DNA of 64,000 nt from Ww85 sp963745765 (GTDB lineage: Bacteria; Desulfobacterota; Desulfobulbia; Desulfobulbales; Desulfocapsaceae), in contig CAVUYQ010000001.1 in the NCBI GenBank assembly GCA_963745765.1, positions 1 to 64,000 of the forward strand, in the 5' to 3' direction. Of the stretch, positions 38,145-47,342 are shown piece after piece. The stretch's first letter is position 1. Every line of letters starts with the position of its first letter. A program made the translations under genes and the position numbers. The notes below the pieces were generated by a model. That model saw nothing but the letters and a program-made list of their open reading frames with translations. It was not told the origin of the DNA and searched no databases.

Positions 38145-39482
38145 ATGATGAAAGAAAAACATCCGGATCAGCGTCAGCGGGCAATTGATATCTTCCAGGC
38201 AGGGCTGCATGCCGTTGACCCTATAGCCGCAATAAAAAGCTATTGTCAACTGAGCGGTGGGCTGTTGAAGATTGACGGCAGGAATTACGACCTTGACCAT
38301 TTTGCAAGAATTCTGGTTATCGGGGCCGGTAAGGCTGGTGCCTCTATGGCCAGGGCCGTTGAGGATATCCTCGGTGATCGCATCACGGAAGGGATTATCA
38401 CCGTAAAATACGGTCACCTTGATGAGCTGAAGAGAATAAAAATCAAGGAAGCCGGTCATCCGGTTCCCGACGAAAACGGCTGTCTCGGGGCGCGGGCGAT
38501 TTATCAGCTGGCTTCTGACGCTGATGAAAAAACGCTGGTGATCTGCCTGATTTCCGGCGGCGGCTCCGCTCTGCTGACCATGCCTGTCGACGGAGTGAGC
38601 CTGGCGGACAAGCAGGCTACAACCAAGGTTCTTCTTGACTGCGGGGCCAATATACACGAGATAAACACTATCAGAAAACATCTTTCCGTTATCAAAGGCG
38701 GCGGGTTGGCCCGGGCAGTGTATCCGGCAGTTCTTGTTACGCTGATCCTGTCGGATGTTGTCGGCGATGACCTTGATTCCATCGCTTCCGGTCCCAGCGT
38801 ACCTGATTTCAAAACCTTTGCTGATTGCCAGGATATTTTTGACAAATACGGTATTGAGCGGGATATCCCTGCTCCCGTTTTGCAGCATATCAAGCGCGGT
38901 CTTAGAGGTGAGGTTCCCGAAACGCCAAAAGCCGGACAGGATTTTTTCAGACAGACACAGAATGTCATTATCGCCAGTAATTTTAACGCATTGCTGAAAT
39001 CCAAGGAGAAAGCTGACGAGTTGGGCTACCATACCCTCCTGCTCTCTTCCATGATCGAAGGAGAGACCCGCGAGGTTGCCTGCAACCATATTGCCATTGC
39101 GGCAGAAATCAAGGCAAATGGTTACCCTATTTCCCGGCCTGCCTGTCTGCTTTCCGGTGGTGAAACAACGGTCAGGATCAAGGGGAACGGCAAGGGGGGG
39201 CGTAACCAGGAATTTGCGCTGGCTGCTGCCATCAGGATGGCCGGAATGGAAGATATCACGGCATTCAGTGCCGGAACGGACGGGAGTGACGGGCCGACTG
39301 ATGCCGCTGGAGCGATTGCCGATAGCCAGACACTTGCGCAGGCGGCATTGCAGGGACTTGACCCGAAACAATTTCTTGATAATAACGATTCATATCATTT
39401 CTTTGATCAGGTGGGCGGCCTCTATAAAACGGGACCAACCAACACCAATGTAATGGATATCAGGATCATCCTGGTAGAGTAG
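38145..39482 (+). CDS. Glycerate 2-kinase
   Basis: ATP-dependent glycerate 2-kinase of the GckA/MOFRL family, 445 residues. It has the N-terminal VIGAGKAGASMA loop, CLISGGGSALLTMP, the conserved IRKHLSVIKGGGLA and the MOFRL C-terminus with LSGGETTVRIKGNGKGGRNQE. The product is 2-phosphoglycerate, which enters lower glycolysis. It lies between the GntR gene and the tartronate semialdehyde reductase gene, the expected order for glycerate use. The ATG start is at 38145; a second ATG follows immediately. Confidence 0.95.
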   Translation: MMKEKHPDQRQRAIDIFQAGLHAVDPIAAIKSYCQLSGGLLKIDGRNYDLDHFARILVIGAGKAGASMARAVEDILGDRITEGIITVKYGHLDELKRIKIKEAGHPVPDENGCLGARAIYQLASDADEKTLVICLISGGGSALLTMPVDGVSLADKQATTKVLLDCGANIHEINTIRKHLSVIKGGGLARAVYPAVLVTLILSDVVGDDLDSIASGPSVPDFKTFADCQDIFDKYGIERDIPAPVLQHIKRGLRGEVPETPKAGQDFFRQTQNVIIASNFNALLKSKEKADELGYHTLLLSSMIEGETREVACNHIAIAAEIKANGYPISRPACLLSGGETTVRIKGNGKGGRNQEFALAAAIRMAGMEDITAFSAGTDGSDGPTDAAGAIADSQTLAQAALQGLDPKQFLDNNDSYHFFDQVGGLYKTGPTNTNVMDIRIILVE

Positions 39483-39640
39483 GTAAGAGATTTTTATTTT
39501 GAAGTTGCAGCAGGATCGCTGGATAAGTAATAAGATGCGTAAAAACAGTTTGACCGGACCTCCCGGACCGGAAAACGGGTGCGGGTTGCTGGCGTTGGTC
39601 ATTAAAAGTACAAGAGAACATAATTAACAGGAGGTTTAAG

Positions 39641-40526
39641 ATGAAGATTGGATTTATCGGTTTGGGTATAATGGGAAAACCAATGAGTAAAAACCTGCTT
39701 AAAAAGGGGTACGAACTTGTTGTCATGGATGTAAATAAGGCTGCCGTTAAGGAACTTGCGGCCGCCGGCGCCGCAGTGGCTGATTCACCGAAAGCGGTTG
39801 CAGAGCAGGTTGATGTCGTCATCACCATGTTGCCGAACTCGCCCCATGTGAAGGCTGTTGTCCTCGGTGAAAATGGCGTGATAGAGGGTGCGAAGCCCGG
39901 CACGATTGTTATCGACAACAGTTCAATTGCCCCCCTGGCTGCACGTGAAGTTGCCGTGGCACTTGCAAAAAAAGGTATCGAAATGCTTGATGCCCCGGTA
40001 AGCGGTGGAGAGCCGAAGGCGATTGACGGGACCATCTCGGTCATGGTTGGAGGAAAGAAGGAAGTCTTTGATAAATGTTATGACCTGATGATGGCGATGG
40101 CTGGTTCGGTTGTCTACACCGGTGATATTGGTGCCGGAAACATTACAAAACTGGCAAACCAGATCATCGTTGCCCTGAATATCGCCGCAATGTCCGAGGC
40201 CCTCGTTCTCGCGACAAAGGCAGGAGTCGAACCTGACCTGGTGTACCAGGCAATCCGTGGCGGCCTGGCCGGAAGCACCGTGCTGGATGCCAAGGCTCCG
40301 CTCGTCATGGATCGTAAATTTGATCCGGGTTTCCGTATTGAACTGCATATCAAGGATCTTGCCAATGTACTGGAAACATCACATGAGATTGGTGTTCCTC
40401 TGCCGCTTGACGGCAGCCGTCATGGAAATCATGCAGTCACTCAAGGTGGACGGCAAAGCGGGGCTCGATCACGGCAGTCTGGTGCAGTACTATGAGAAAG
40501 CAGCCAATGTGGTGGTAAAACGGTAA
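39641..40526 (+). CDS. garR: 2-Hydroxy-3-oxopropionate (tartronate semialdehyde) reductase, frameshifted
   Basis: NAD(P)-dependent beta-hydroxyacid dehydrogenase. Rossmann start IGFIGLGIMGKPMSKNLLKKG, substrate-site DAPVSGGEPKAIDGTISVM and the catalytic Lys in GNITKLANQ are intact. A break near 40410 shifts the frame; the rest reads TAAVMEIMQSLKVDGKAGLD and ends at 40526. Restored length is about 295 residues, normal. The start ATG follows AGGAGG. It reduces tartronate semialdehyde to D-glycerate, feeding the kinase upstream. Confidence 0.92.
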
Positions 40527-40683
40527 AAAAACCGGTGATTTTCGTCAGCGGCGCTGGGAATTGGTTGAGCATATTGGCAACCAGGGAGTATGGAGATGAA
40601 TGAAGCCTTTTAACGCCAAACATCAAACCATTATCCCGTTCATTCTCGCGCTGCTGAAGCACCGCTGAAGCCGTTATATTATC

Positions 40684-40744
40684 TTGACAGCCGTTGTTGC
40701 CGCTGTTAGAAATACAGCTTGTCTGATAAGTGATGTCTGACAGA
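40684..40744 (+). promoter_or_regulatory. Promoter and FadR-type double operator of the TRAP operon
   Basis: A -35 TTGACA (40684-40689) and -10 TAGAAA (40707-40712), spacing 17. A double box, CTTGTCTGATAAGTGATGTC and its continuation to 40744, begins five bases after the -10. It is the same module as at 37240-37300, with a one-base shorter box spacing. It predicts control of dctPQM by the GntR regulator at 37335. Confidence 0.7.
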
Positions 40745-41403
40745 TTGGTGTCCTGTTTGCCAGGCCGGTTGCTAGAGGATGGATACAGTCAAAAAACAGT
40801 GGCGGAGATGGCTGAAAACACCCGGTTTTGTGGAGAAGGAAACGATGCTGGCAGTTCTGGTGTCCAGGTAAGACCAGAAAGGAATAGGGTGTTTTTTTCC
40901 CCGTTCTTGATTCAGCGTGTAAAAGTTCAACGAAGGTAGTGCTGTTCAATAAATTAGCAGGCTGACGCGATTGCCGGATAACTTTTTTTGCTTGCAATTT
41001 TTGTTAAATAAATAGAAAAAGGAGACATTACTATTCTCTGTTTTGGCTGGTTAGGTATTCGTTTTCTCTCGGGTTGTCTCGCTACTTTTTAAACGCGCAA
41101 GGTTTACAGGCATTGCGTACCCGTGATGGGTGGTAAAGTAAGTTACAGAGAGAAAAAACAGGTGGTTTGTTTCTTTTTATTTTAATTTTTTCAGTCTTTT
41201 ATTTTCCGAAGCATGGATGTGGTCTTACCAGTGTTTTCGGAATGGTCTCACGGTAGAATATCTTGAAAAGGTTTTGCACCAGCAGCATGGCTATGCTTAG
41301 GACGGTGCAAATGGAGCGGGTATAAGGGCCCCGGAATTTCTCCGGGAATAACCTGGTTGCCATTTAGTATTTACTATTTCAGCTCAGTGAGGAGGTACCG
41401 TTG
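40745..41403 (+). promoter_or_regulatory. Long leader of the TRAP operon with stacked hairpins
   Basis: About 650 bases between the predicted promoter and dctP with no convincing gene. Near its end lies a long hairpin TTTGCACC/GGTGCAAA (41273-41280 and 41304-41311) with an inner AGCAT/ATGCT stem. A second hairpin CCCGGA/TCCGGG (41330-41335 and 41341-41346) follows. The dctP ribosome-binding site GAGGAGG follows. The arrangement could be a regulatory leader RNA, or another promoter may lie inside. Confidence 0.5.
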
Positions 41404-42564
41404 ATGAAGAAAGAAATCAAAAAAGACGTTGTACAAGAGGACGGAGTAAAAAAGGGCCGACGTAAATTCCTGAAAACCGCCGCAGCCGCGGCTGGTGCCG
41501 CAACCGTCGCAACAATGGGATTCCCGATGGTTTCCCGTGCCGAGACAACTATCCTGAAGATGCAGGGCGCCTGGGGTGCCAAGGACATTTTTAATGATTT
41601 CGCCGCAGGACTATGTCCGCATGGTCAACGAGATGGCCGGCGGTCGCCTGAAGATCCAGTACCTGATTGCCGGAGCGGTGGTCAAGGCCTTCCAGGTACA
41701 GGATGCCGTCAATAAGGGTGTTCTGGATGCCGGTCACGAGGTAGCTGTTTACTGGTACGGCAAGAGCAAGGCTGCCTCGCTGTTCGGCACCGGTCCTGTT
41801 TTCGGCCAGAATGCCCACCAGGGACTTGCCTGGATTTACTATGGCGGCGGTCAGGCGCTCTATGATGAACTGATGCAGAATCTCGGACTCAACCTCGTCG
41901 GTTTCTTCTGCGATGCCGATGCCGACCCAGCCGCTTGGCTGGTTCAAGAAGCCGATCACGTCGCCGAGCAGATGGTAGGCCTGAAGTACCGTACCGTCGG
42001 TCTTGGCTGCAGACCTGTTTCAGGAGATGGGGGTCAAGGTTACCCAGCTGCCGGGCGGCGAGATTGTTCCGGCCCTTGAGCGTGGCGTAATCGATGCGTT
42101 TGAGTATCAATAACCCGACCTCGGACAGAAGCTTTGGTGCCCAGGATGTCTCCAAGGTCTATATGCTCGGCAGTTATCACCAGGCAGCCGAATTCTTCGA
42201 GATCATCTTCAACAAGACCAAGTACGATGCTCTGCCTCAGGAACAACAGGCTATCCTGAAGTATGCCGCCGAAGCTGCCTCTTCCGACAACTTCTGGCGC
42301 GGACAGGACCAGTACTCTCAGGATCTCCTGTGGCTGAGAGATCAGGCCGGTGTCAAGCTTTACCGTACACCGAAATCGGTCATGGAGGCACAGCTTGATG
42401 CCTGGGACAAGATCCTGCCGGGCCTCGAGGAAGATCCGTTCTTCAAGAAAGTTGTCGCATCGCAGAAAGAGTTTGCCCATCGAGTGGCCTACTATGATCT
42501 GCTTAACACTGCCGATTACAAACTTGCCTTCGATCATTACTACCCGGGCGAGCTCGGATACTAG
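41404..42564 (+). CDS. dctP: TRAP transporter substrate-binding protein, DctP type (multiple frameshifts)
   Basis: Periplasmic binding protein with a twin-arginine signal (GRRKFLKTAAAAAG). The correct product switches frame at least five times, at about 41605, 41911, 41962, 42005 and 42110. Stitching gives family segments such as QDYVRMVNEMAGGRLKIQYL, MPMPTQPLGWFKK and LPGGEIVPALERGVIDA, followed by an intact C-terminus. Total length about 386 residues is normal. The start ATG 41404 follows GAGGAGG; the preceding TTG is less likely. Such closely spaced compensating shifts point to sequence errors. It binds the substrate of this cluster, perhaps a hydroxyacid or amide. Confidence 0.85.
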
Positions 42565-42599
42565 AGTCGAACTTTGTAATCTTTTGCTTTTTACCAGAG

Positions 42600-42626
42600 A
42601 TGCGGCGCCTTCGGGCGCCGCATTTC
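42600..42626 (+). terminator. Strong UUCG-type hairpin after dctP
   Basis: Ten-base-pair perfect stem ATGCGGCGCC/GGCGCCGCAT closed by a TTCG tetraloop (42610-42613), then TTT. A very stable hairpin that would attenuate transcription before dctQM and stabilise the dctP message. Confidence 0.8.
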
Positions 42627-42661
42627 AAAGGTCAGAGGACCACTGAACTCCACTTAAAGGC

Positions 42662-43313
42662 ATGGGTATGAATCAGATTCTATTTTTTATCGATCGTTTA
42701 AGTGCCTGGACAGGAAAAGCCTTCGGCTGGTGTATCCTGATCCTGACATTTGCGACCACTTATGAGGTGTTTGTGCGCTATGCGCTCAGAGCTCCGACAT
42801 CCTGGGCTTTTGACATCAGCTATATCATGTATGGAACACTGTTTATGATGGCCGGCGGCTATGCGTTGTCACGAAATGCTCATGTACGTGGTGACTTTGT
42901 CTATCGGCTCTGGCCTCCGCGTATACAGGCAGGTATCGAATTTGTCCTCTATTTTCTCTTCTTTTTTCCCGGTGTGCTGGCCCTGATTTATGCCGGAACG
43001 ATTTACGCCGCGGAATCATGGAGTTATCTCCCCTTCGGTCCGAACGGCCCGATGGGTGAGATCAGCATAAACAGTCCTGCGGGAGTGCCGATATTTCCGT
43101 TGAAGACGATTCTGCCGGTTGCCTCTTTTATCCTTCTCTGCAGGGAATTGCCGAGACAATCCGTTGCGTCATGTGCATGAGGGACGGACAATGGCCGGAC
43201 ACGGCTGGGCGATGTTGAAGAACTTGAGAAGGTATTAATTGCAAAAACACGAGCGAGAACTGGCCCAAAAGGAACGGGATCTTGCTTCCGGGAAAGAGGA
43301 GGGAGCAAAATGA
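42662..43313 (+). CDS. dctQ: TRAP transporter small membrane subunit, DctQ (frameshifted)
   Basis: Four-helix small subunit. The first frame carries three helices and the motif YEVFVRYALRAPTSWAFDI plus GGYALSRNAHVRGDFV. A break near 43140 restores LQGIAETIRCVMCMRDGQ, and further indels near 43210 and 43255 restore a charged C-terminus ending at the TGA 43311-43313. That stop overlaps the dctM start (ATGA), which supports the reconstruction. Restored length is about 217 residues, within the usual range. Confidence 0.82.
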
Positions 43314-44666
43314 CAGATCCTCAAGTTGCGATGCTGATGATGGGGTCCTTTGTCGGGTCAATTCTGTTGGGATTTCCGATCTGTTTTACCCTTCTTGCCA
43401 TGGGAACGGCCTTTGGCTATTACGCCTATGCGCCTGCGGACTGGATGGCCCATCCGCTGCAGAACAACATATTCGATCTTCTCGTTAACCAGACCTACTC
43501 GGTCATGATCAATGACGTGCTCGTTGCTGTTCCACTGTTTCTCTTCATGGGATACATCGTCGAGCGGGCAAATATCGTCGAGCGGCTTTTCTACAGCCTC
43601 AACATCGCCGCCCGTTTTATTCCGGGCGCCATGGCTGTCGCGGCGCTGATGACCTGCGCCATCTTTGCCACGGCGGTCGGCATCGTCGGTGCGGTCGTGA
43701 CGCTGATGGGGCTTTTGGCCTTTCCCGCCCTGCTCAAAGCCGGTTATGATGAGAAATTATCGGCTGGTGTCGTCTGTGCCGGAGGCTGCCTCGGCATACT
43801 GATTCCGCCATCCATCATGCTCATTGTTTATGGCGCCATTTCCGGCGTATCTGTCGTTCGGCTCTATGCCGGGGCCTTGATTCCCGGATTCATGCTGGCC
43901 GGACTCTATATCATGTATGTCATCGCCCGTGCCTGGTTCAACCCGAAGCTTGCTCCGAAGCCGCCCAAAGAACAGACCGATATACCGAACAAAGAGCTTA
44001 TGATGATGCTGATAACCTCGGTATTTCCGTTGACCATTTTGATCCTCGCGGTTCTCGGGTCAATTCTGTTTGGCCTTGCTACACCGTCGGAAGCCGCCTC
44101 GGTTGGCGCCTTCGGCAGTATCGCTGCTGGCTGCCGGTTATGGAGAACTCACCTGGCCGCGCTTGAAAGAATCAGTCTATCTGACCGTACGCACCTCGGC
44201 CATGGTCTGCTGGCTCTTTGTCGGTTCCTGGACGTTTTCATCGGTATTCTCCTACCTCGGCGGCCACATGGTGATCGAGGAGTTTGTGCACGGCCTCAAT
44301 TTCCATCCGGTTGCCTTTCTGGTGCTGGCCCAATGTATCATCTTCCTGCTCGGCTGGCCGCTGGAATGGAGTGAAATAATAATCATTTTTGTGCCTATTT
44401 TTCTGCCGCTCCTTGCACACTTCGGTATCGATCCGCTGTTTTTCGGGATTCTCGTGGCCTTTAACCTGCAGACCTCGTTCCTGACACCGCCCATGGCGAT
44501 GTCCTGCTACTATCTGAAAGGCATAGCGCCGCCGCATATTCAGTTGACGACCATTTTCAAGGGGTCACTGCCCTTTCTGGCAATGGTACTGATTGCCATG
44601 GTTATTCTTTACAACTTCCCGATCATTACCACCTGGCTGCCGGATCTGGTCTATGGTGCAAATTAG
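43310..44666 (+). CDS. dctM: TRAP transporter large membrane subunit, DctM (frameshifted)
   Basis: About 12-helix subunit that carries out ion-coupled uptake with DctQ. Signatures include MAVAALMTCAIFATAVGIVG, CAGGCLGILIPPSIMLIVYG and GLATPSEAASVGAFGS. A break near 44125 shifts the frame, after which GYGELTWPRLKESVYLTVR and the helical end follow to 44666. Restored length is about 452 residues. The frame change falls in a cytoplasmic loop region. The unit is translationally coupled to dctQ by 4 bp overlap. Confidence 0.88.
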
Positions 44667-44699
44667 TGCGGACCGTTAATTGATCAGCAAGGAGTTTAT

Positions 44700-46025
44700 A
44701 TGGAATTAGCGTTAATGGGTGGTGCAGAGGCTGCCAAGGCGATTCGTGACGGCTTGATAACCTCTGAAGAGTTGGTCAGTGCCTGCCTTGAGCAGATTAA
44801 GCGCCTCGAACCACAGGTCCAGGCCTGGGCCTTCCTTGAGCCGGAGTTGGCCCTTGAAAAGGCGCGGGCCGCGGACCTGGCCCTGCAGCAGGGTGAGCCG
44901 ATCGGTTCGTTGCACGGCGTCCCTGTCGGGATCAAGGATATTTTAGATACGGCCGATATGCCGACAGAAGACGGCACGGTCCTGCATGCCGGGAGACAGC
45001 CGCTCGAGGACGCCGCGGTTGTCTCCCGGCTTCGTGAAGCCGGGGCGATCATCCTCGGGAAAACGGTAACCACTGAACTTGCCGTGTATTCGCCCGGAAA
45101 GACCAGAAACCCCCATGATGTCAAGCGGACCCCCGGCGGTTCCTCGAGCGGTTCGGCCGCTGCCGTTGCTGCCGGGATGGTGCCGCTGGCCATCGGTACC
45201 CAGACCAACGGCTCGGTCATCAGGCCCGCTTCCTTCTGCGGGGTGTATGGCTTCAAGCCAACTTTCGGGCTCATTTCACGTCATCGTGTTCTGCAGCAAT
45301 CGCGGCCGCTTGATCAGATCGGGGTTTTCGCCCGCAGTGTTGAGGATGCAGCACTGGTTGCCGAAGCAATTATGGGATTTGATGCACGGGATCCCGATAC
45401 CCGGCTGCGGGCCACAGCGCCTCTTTTCCGTATTCAGGCTGAAGAACCTCCGGTTGTACCACGTCTGGCATTTGTCAAGTCACCGGTATGGGACCAGGCA
45501 GATCAAGCAACCCGTGCCGCCTTCGCTGAACTTGCCGATGCACTCGGTGATTACGCAGACGAGATGGAGCTGCCAGAGACGTTCAAGGCAGCCCATGAAC
45601 AGCACCGTATTATCATGGAGGCCGATCTGGCCAGAAGTTTTGAACCTGAGTATAACGGTGGCAGGGATAAGATCAGCGCGGTACTGCTTGAGATGATCGA
45701 GCGGGGGCGAAAGGTCCGTGCCATGGATTATAACACCGCCGTAGCAGACGTGGCGCCTTTGTATGAAGGATTTAATAAACTGTTTGCCTGGCATGATGCG
45801 ATAATCACTCCTGCAACCATAGGTGAAGCACCGCTTGGCCTTGAGGCAACGGGCAGTCCCACTTTTTGTACGATCTGGACCCTCTGCGGCATGCCTGCGA
45901 TAACACTGCCGCTTCTGCAGGGGGAAAATGGCATGCCGCTTGGCGTGCAGCTGGTTGGACCCCGGGGTGATGATGCCCGGCTGCTGCGCACTGCACGCTG
46001 GCTGGTGAATGAAATAGCCGGGTAG
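44700..46025 (+). CDS. Amidase (amidase-signature family)
   Basis: 441 residues with the Ser-cisSer-Lys triad: Lys79 (VGIKDI), the GGSSSGSAAAVA block with the cis-Ser around residue 149-150, and nucleophile Ser172 (QTNGSVIRPAS). It hydrolyses an amide to acid and ammonia in the cytoplasm. It follows dctM after a short gap and precedes a small membrane protein and a hydroxyacid dehydrogenase. The imported compound may therefore be an amide of a hydroxyacid, or the enzyme may act on a downstream intermediate (inference). GatA-type function is unlikely because no GatB or GatC is nearby. Confidence 0.92.
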   Translation: MELALMGGAEAAKAIRDGLITSEELVSACLEQIKRLEPQVQAWAFLEPELALEKARAADLALQQGEPIGSLHGVPVGIKDILDTADMPTEDGTVLHAGRQPLEDAAVVSRLREAGAIILGKTVTTELAVYSPGKTRNPHDVKRTPGGSSSGSAAAVAAGMVPLAIGTQTNGSVIRPASFCGVYGFKPTFGLISRHRVLQQSRPLDQIGVFARSVEDAALVAEAIMGFDARDPDTRLRATAPLFRIQAEEPPVVPRLAFVKSPVWDQADQATRAAFAELADALGDYADEMELPETFKAAHEQHRIIMEADLARSFEPEYNGGRDKISAVLLEMIERGRKVRAMDYNTAVADVAPLYEGFNKLFAWHDAIITPATIGEAPLGLEATGSPTFCTIWTLCGMPAITLPLLQGENGMPLGVQLVGPRGDDARLLRTARWLVNEIAG

Positions 46026-46083
46026 ATGCCGGTGAAGAGCATACGACAGATGTAAAACAAGTCAGGAAAAGGAGCATGACATT

Positions 46084-46255
46084 ATGAGTAATATAATTGC
46101 TGGTGGAATCGCTGTTCTGATGGCCGTGGTCTATCTGTCCTATTATGCCTTGAGGCTCGAACACACCGGTACTCTGGATCATCATTCTTGCGAACCTGGC
46201 GGCCCTCGTTTATGACTATTACTCGTCGATTAAAGAGGGTGAGGATCATATTTAG
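46084..46255 (+). CDS. Small membrane protein of the TRAP cluster (frameshifted)
   Basis: About 56 residues. The first frame gives MSNIIAGGIAVLMAVVYLSY and goes on to LRLEHT. One extra base near 46175 shifts the frame, after which IIILANLAALVYDYYSS and a charged tail EGEDHI end at TAG 46253-46255. Two hydrophobic helices are predicted, with a short basic/acidic tail. As read, the first frame ends early at a TGA. It may assist or regulate the transporter. I recognise no characterised family. Confidence 0.6.
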
Positions 46256-46347
46256 AGACTAATATCTTATCGCCAGGAAAGAGCGATTCCTGTAGCGCTT
46301 TGATATCCTGCGTAACATTCATATGAGAAGTCAGTGGAGGATGAGTG

Positions 46348-47310
46348 ATGAAAAAACCTGCAGTACTGGTTACACGGAAACTGCCTGAGGCAGTAGAAGA
46401 TCGTCTGATGAGAGACTATGAGCCGATACTGAACCCCACTGATACGCTCTATACAAGCGATGAACTAATCAAAAAAGCAGCGGGGATGGTTGCCATCCTG
46501 CCCTGCCACACCGAAAAGTTCACCGCGGATGTTATTGCCCGTCTGCCTGAAAGTGTCAAGATCATCGCCAATTTCTCGGTCGGTTACGACCACGTGGATA
46601 CCGAAGCGGCAAAAAAACGCGGTCTGATCGTAACGAATACTCCCGATGTCCTCTCCGATGCCACTGCCGAGCTGACTATGATGCTGATGCTTGGAGCCGC
46701 ACGGAGGGCCAGTGAGGGTGAAAAGCTCGTTCGCACCAGGGAGTGGAAAGACTGGAGCCCGAGTTTCATGGTCGGTGTGCAGGTGAGTGGTAAGCGCCTT
46801 GGTATTCTCGGTTTTGGACGTGTCGGCCGGGTTGTGGCTGAGCGGGCTCGCGGCTTTGACATGGAAATCCACTACCATAACAGGCGACGGGTAGCTCCTG
46901 AACTGGAAAAGGGGGCAATCTATCATGCCACCCCTGAGGAGCTGATGCCCCATTGTGATTTTCTCGCTTTGCACTGCGTTGCCTCGCCGGAGACCAACGG
47001 ACTGCTCAATGCAGAGCGGATCGCTCTGCTCCCCGATGGTGCGATCGTGGTCAACGCCAGCCGGGGCAGCGTCATTGATGAGGAGGCCCTGATTGCTGCA
47101 CTGAGATCAGGCAAGCTCTATGCTGCGGGTCTTGACGTTTTTCTCAATGAACCGAATATCAGGCCCGAATTCAGGGAGTTGACCAATGTGTTCCTGATGC
47201 CTCATATCGGCAGTGCAACCCGTGAGACCCGCGACGGCATGGGCTTTCGCGCGCTCGATAACCTGGATGCCTTTTTTGCCGGAGAGGAACCGGGGGACCG
47301 GGTTGCCTAG
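46348..47310 (+). CDS. D-2-hydroxyacid dehydrogenase (glyoxylate/hydroxypyruvate reductase type)
   Basis: 320 residues, NAD(P)-dependent D-2-hydroxyacid dehydrogenase. The Rossmann loop is LGILGFGRVGRVVAERA; the catalytic Arg is in NASRGSVIDE, Glu in DVFLNEP and His in MPHIGSATRETR. The start ATG 46348 is chosen over the GTG immediately before it, after GGAGG. It probably reduces hydroxypyruvate or glyoxylate, feeding glycerate into the kinase of the same cluster. It converges with the ABC transporter operon downstream. Confidence 0.92.
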   Translation: MKKPAVLVTRKLPEAVEDRLMRDYEPILNPTDTLYTSDELIKKAAGMVAILPCHTEKFTADVIARLPESVKIIANFSVGYDHVDTEAAKKRGLIVTNTPDVLSDATAELTMMLMLGAARRASEGEKLVRTREWKDWSPSFMVGVQVSGKRLGILGFGRVGRVVAERARGFDMEIHYHNRRRVAPELEKGAIYHATPEELMPHCDFLALHCVASPETNGLLNAERIALLPDGAIVVNASRGSVIDEEALIAALRSGKLYAAGLDVFLNEPNIRPEFRELTNVFLMPHIGSATRETRDGMGFRALDNLDAFFAGEEPGDRVA

Positions 47311-47342
47311 CCTCATGCGGTACTGATTGAGACATGATCTTG

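Noticed and set aside
38133..39371. A 412-codon open frame on the minus strand opposite glycerate 2-kinase
   Set aside because: The plus-strand gene has full family motifs from end to end. The antisense translation shows none, and the frame is a codon-bias shadow.
40527..40560. Short CGGT-AAAAAA-ACCG hairpin after garR as a terminator
   Set aside because: The stem is only four base pairs and the following T-run is short, so it is too weak to call.
43128..43361. Minus-strand open frames across the dctQ-dctM junction
   Set aside because: Restored plus-strand frames of dctQ and dctM explain the region, including a 4-bp stop/start overlap.
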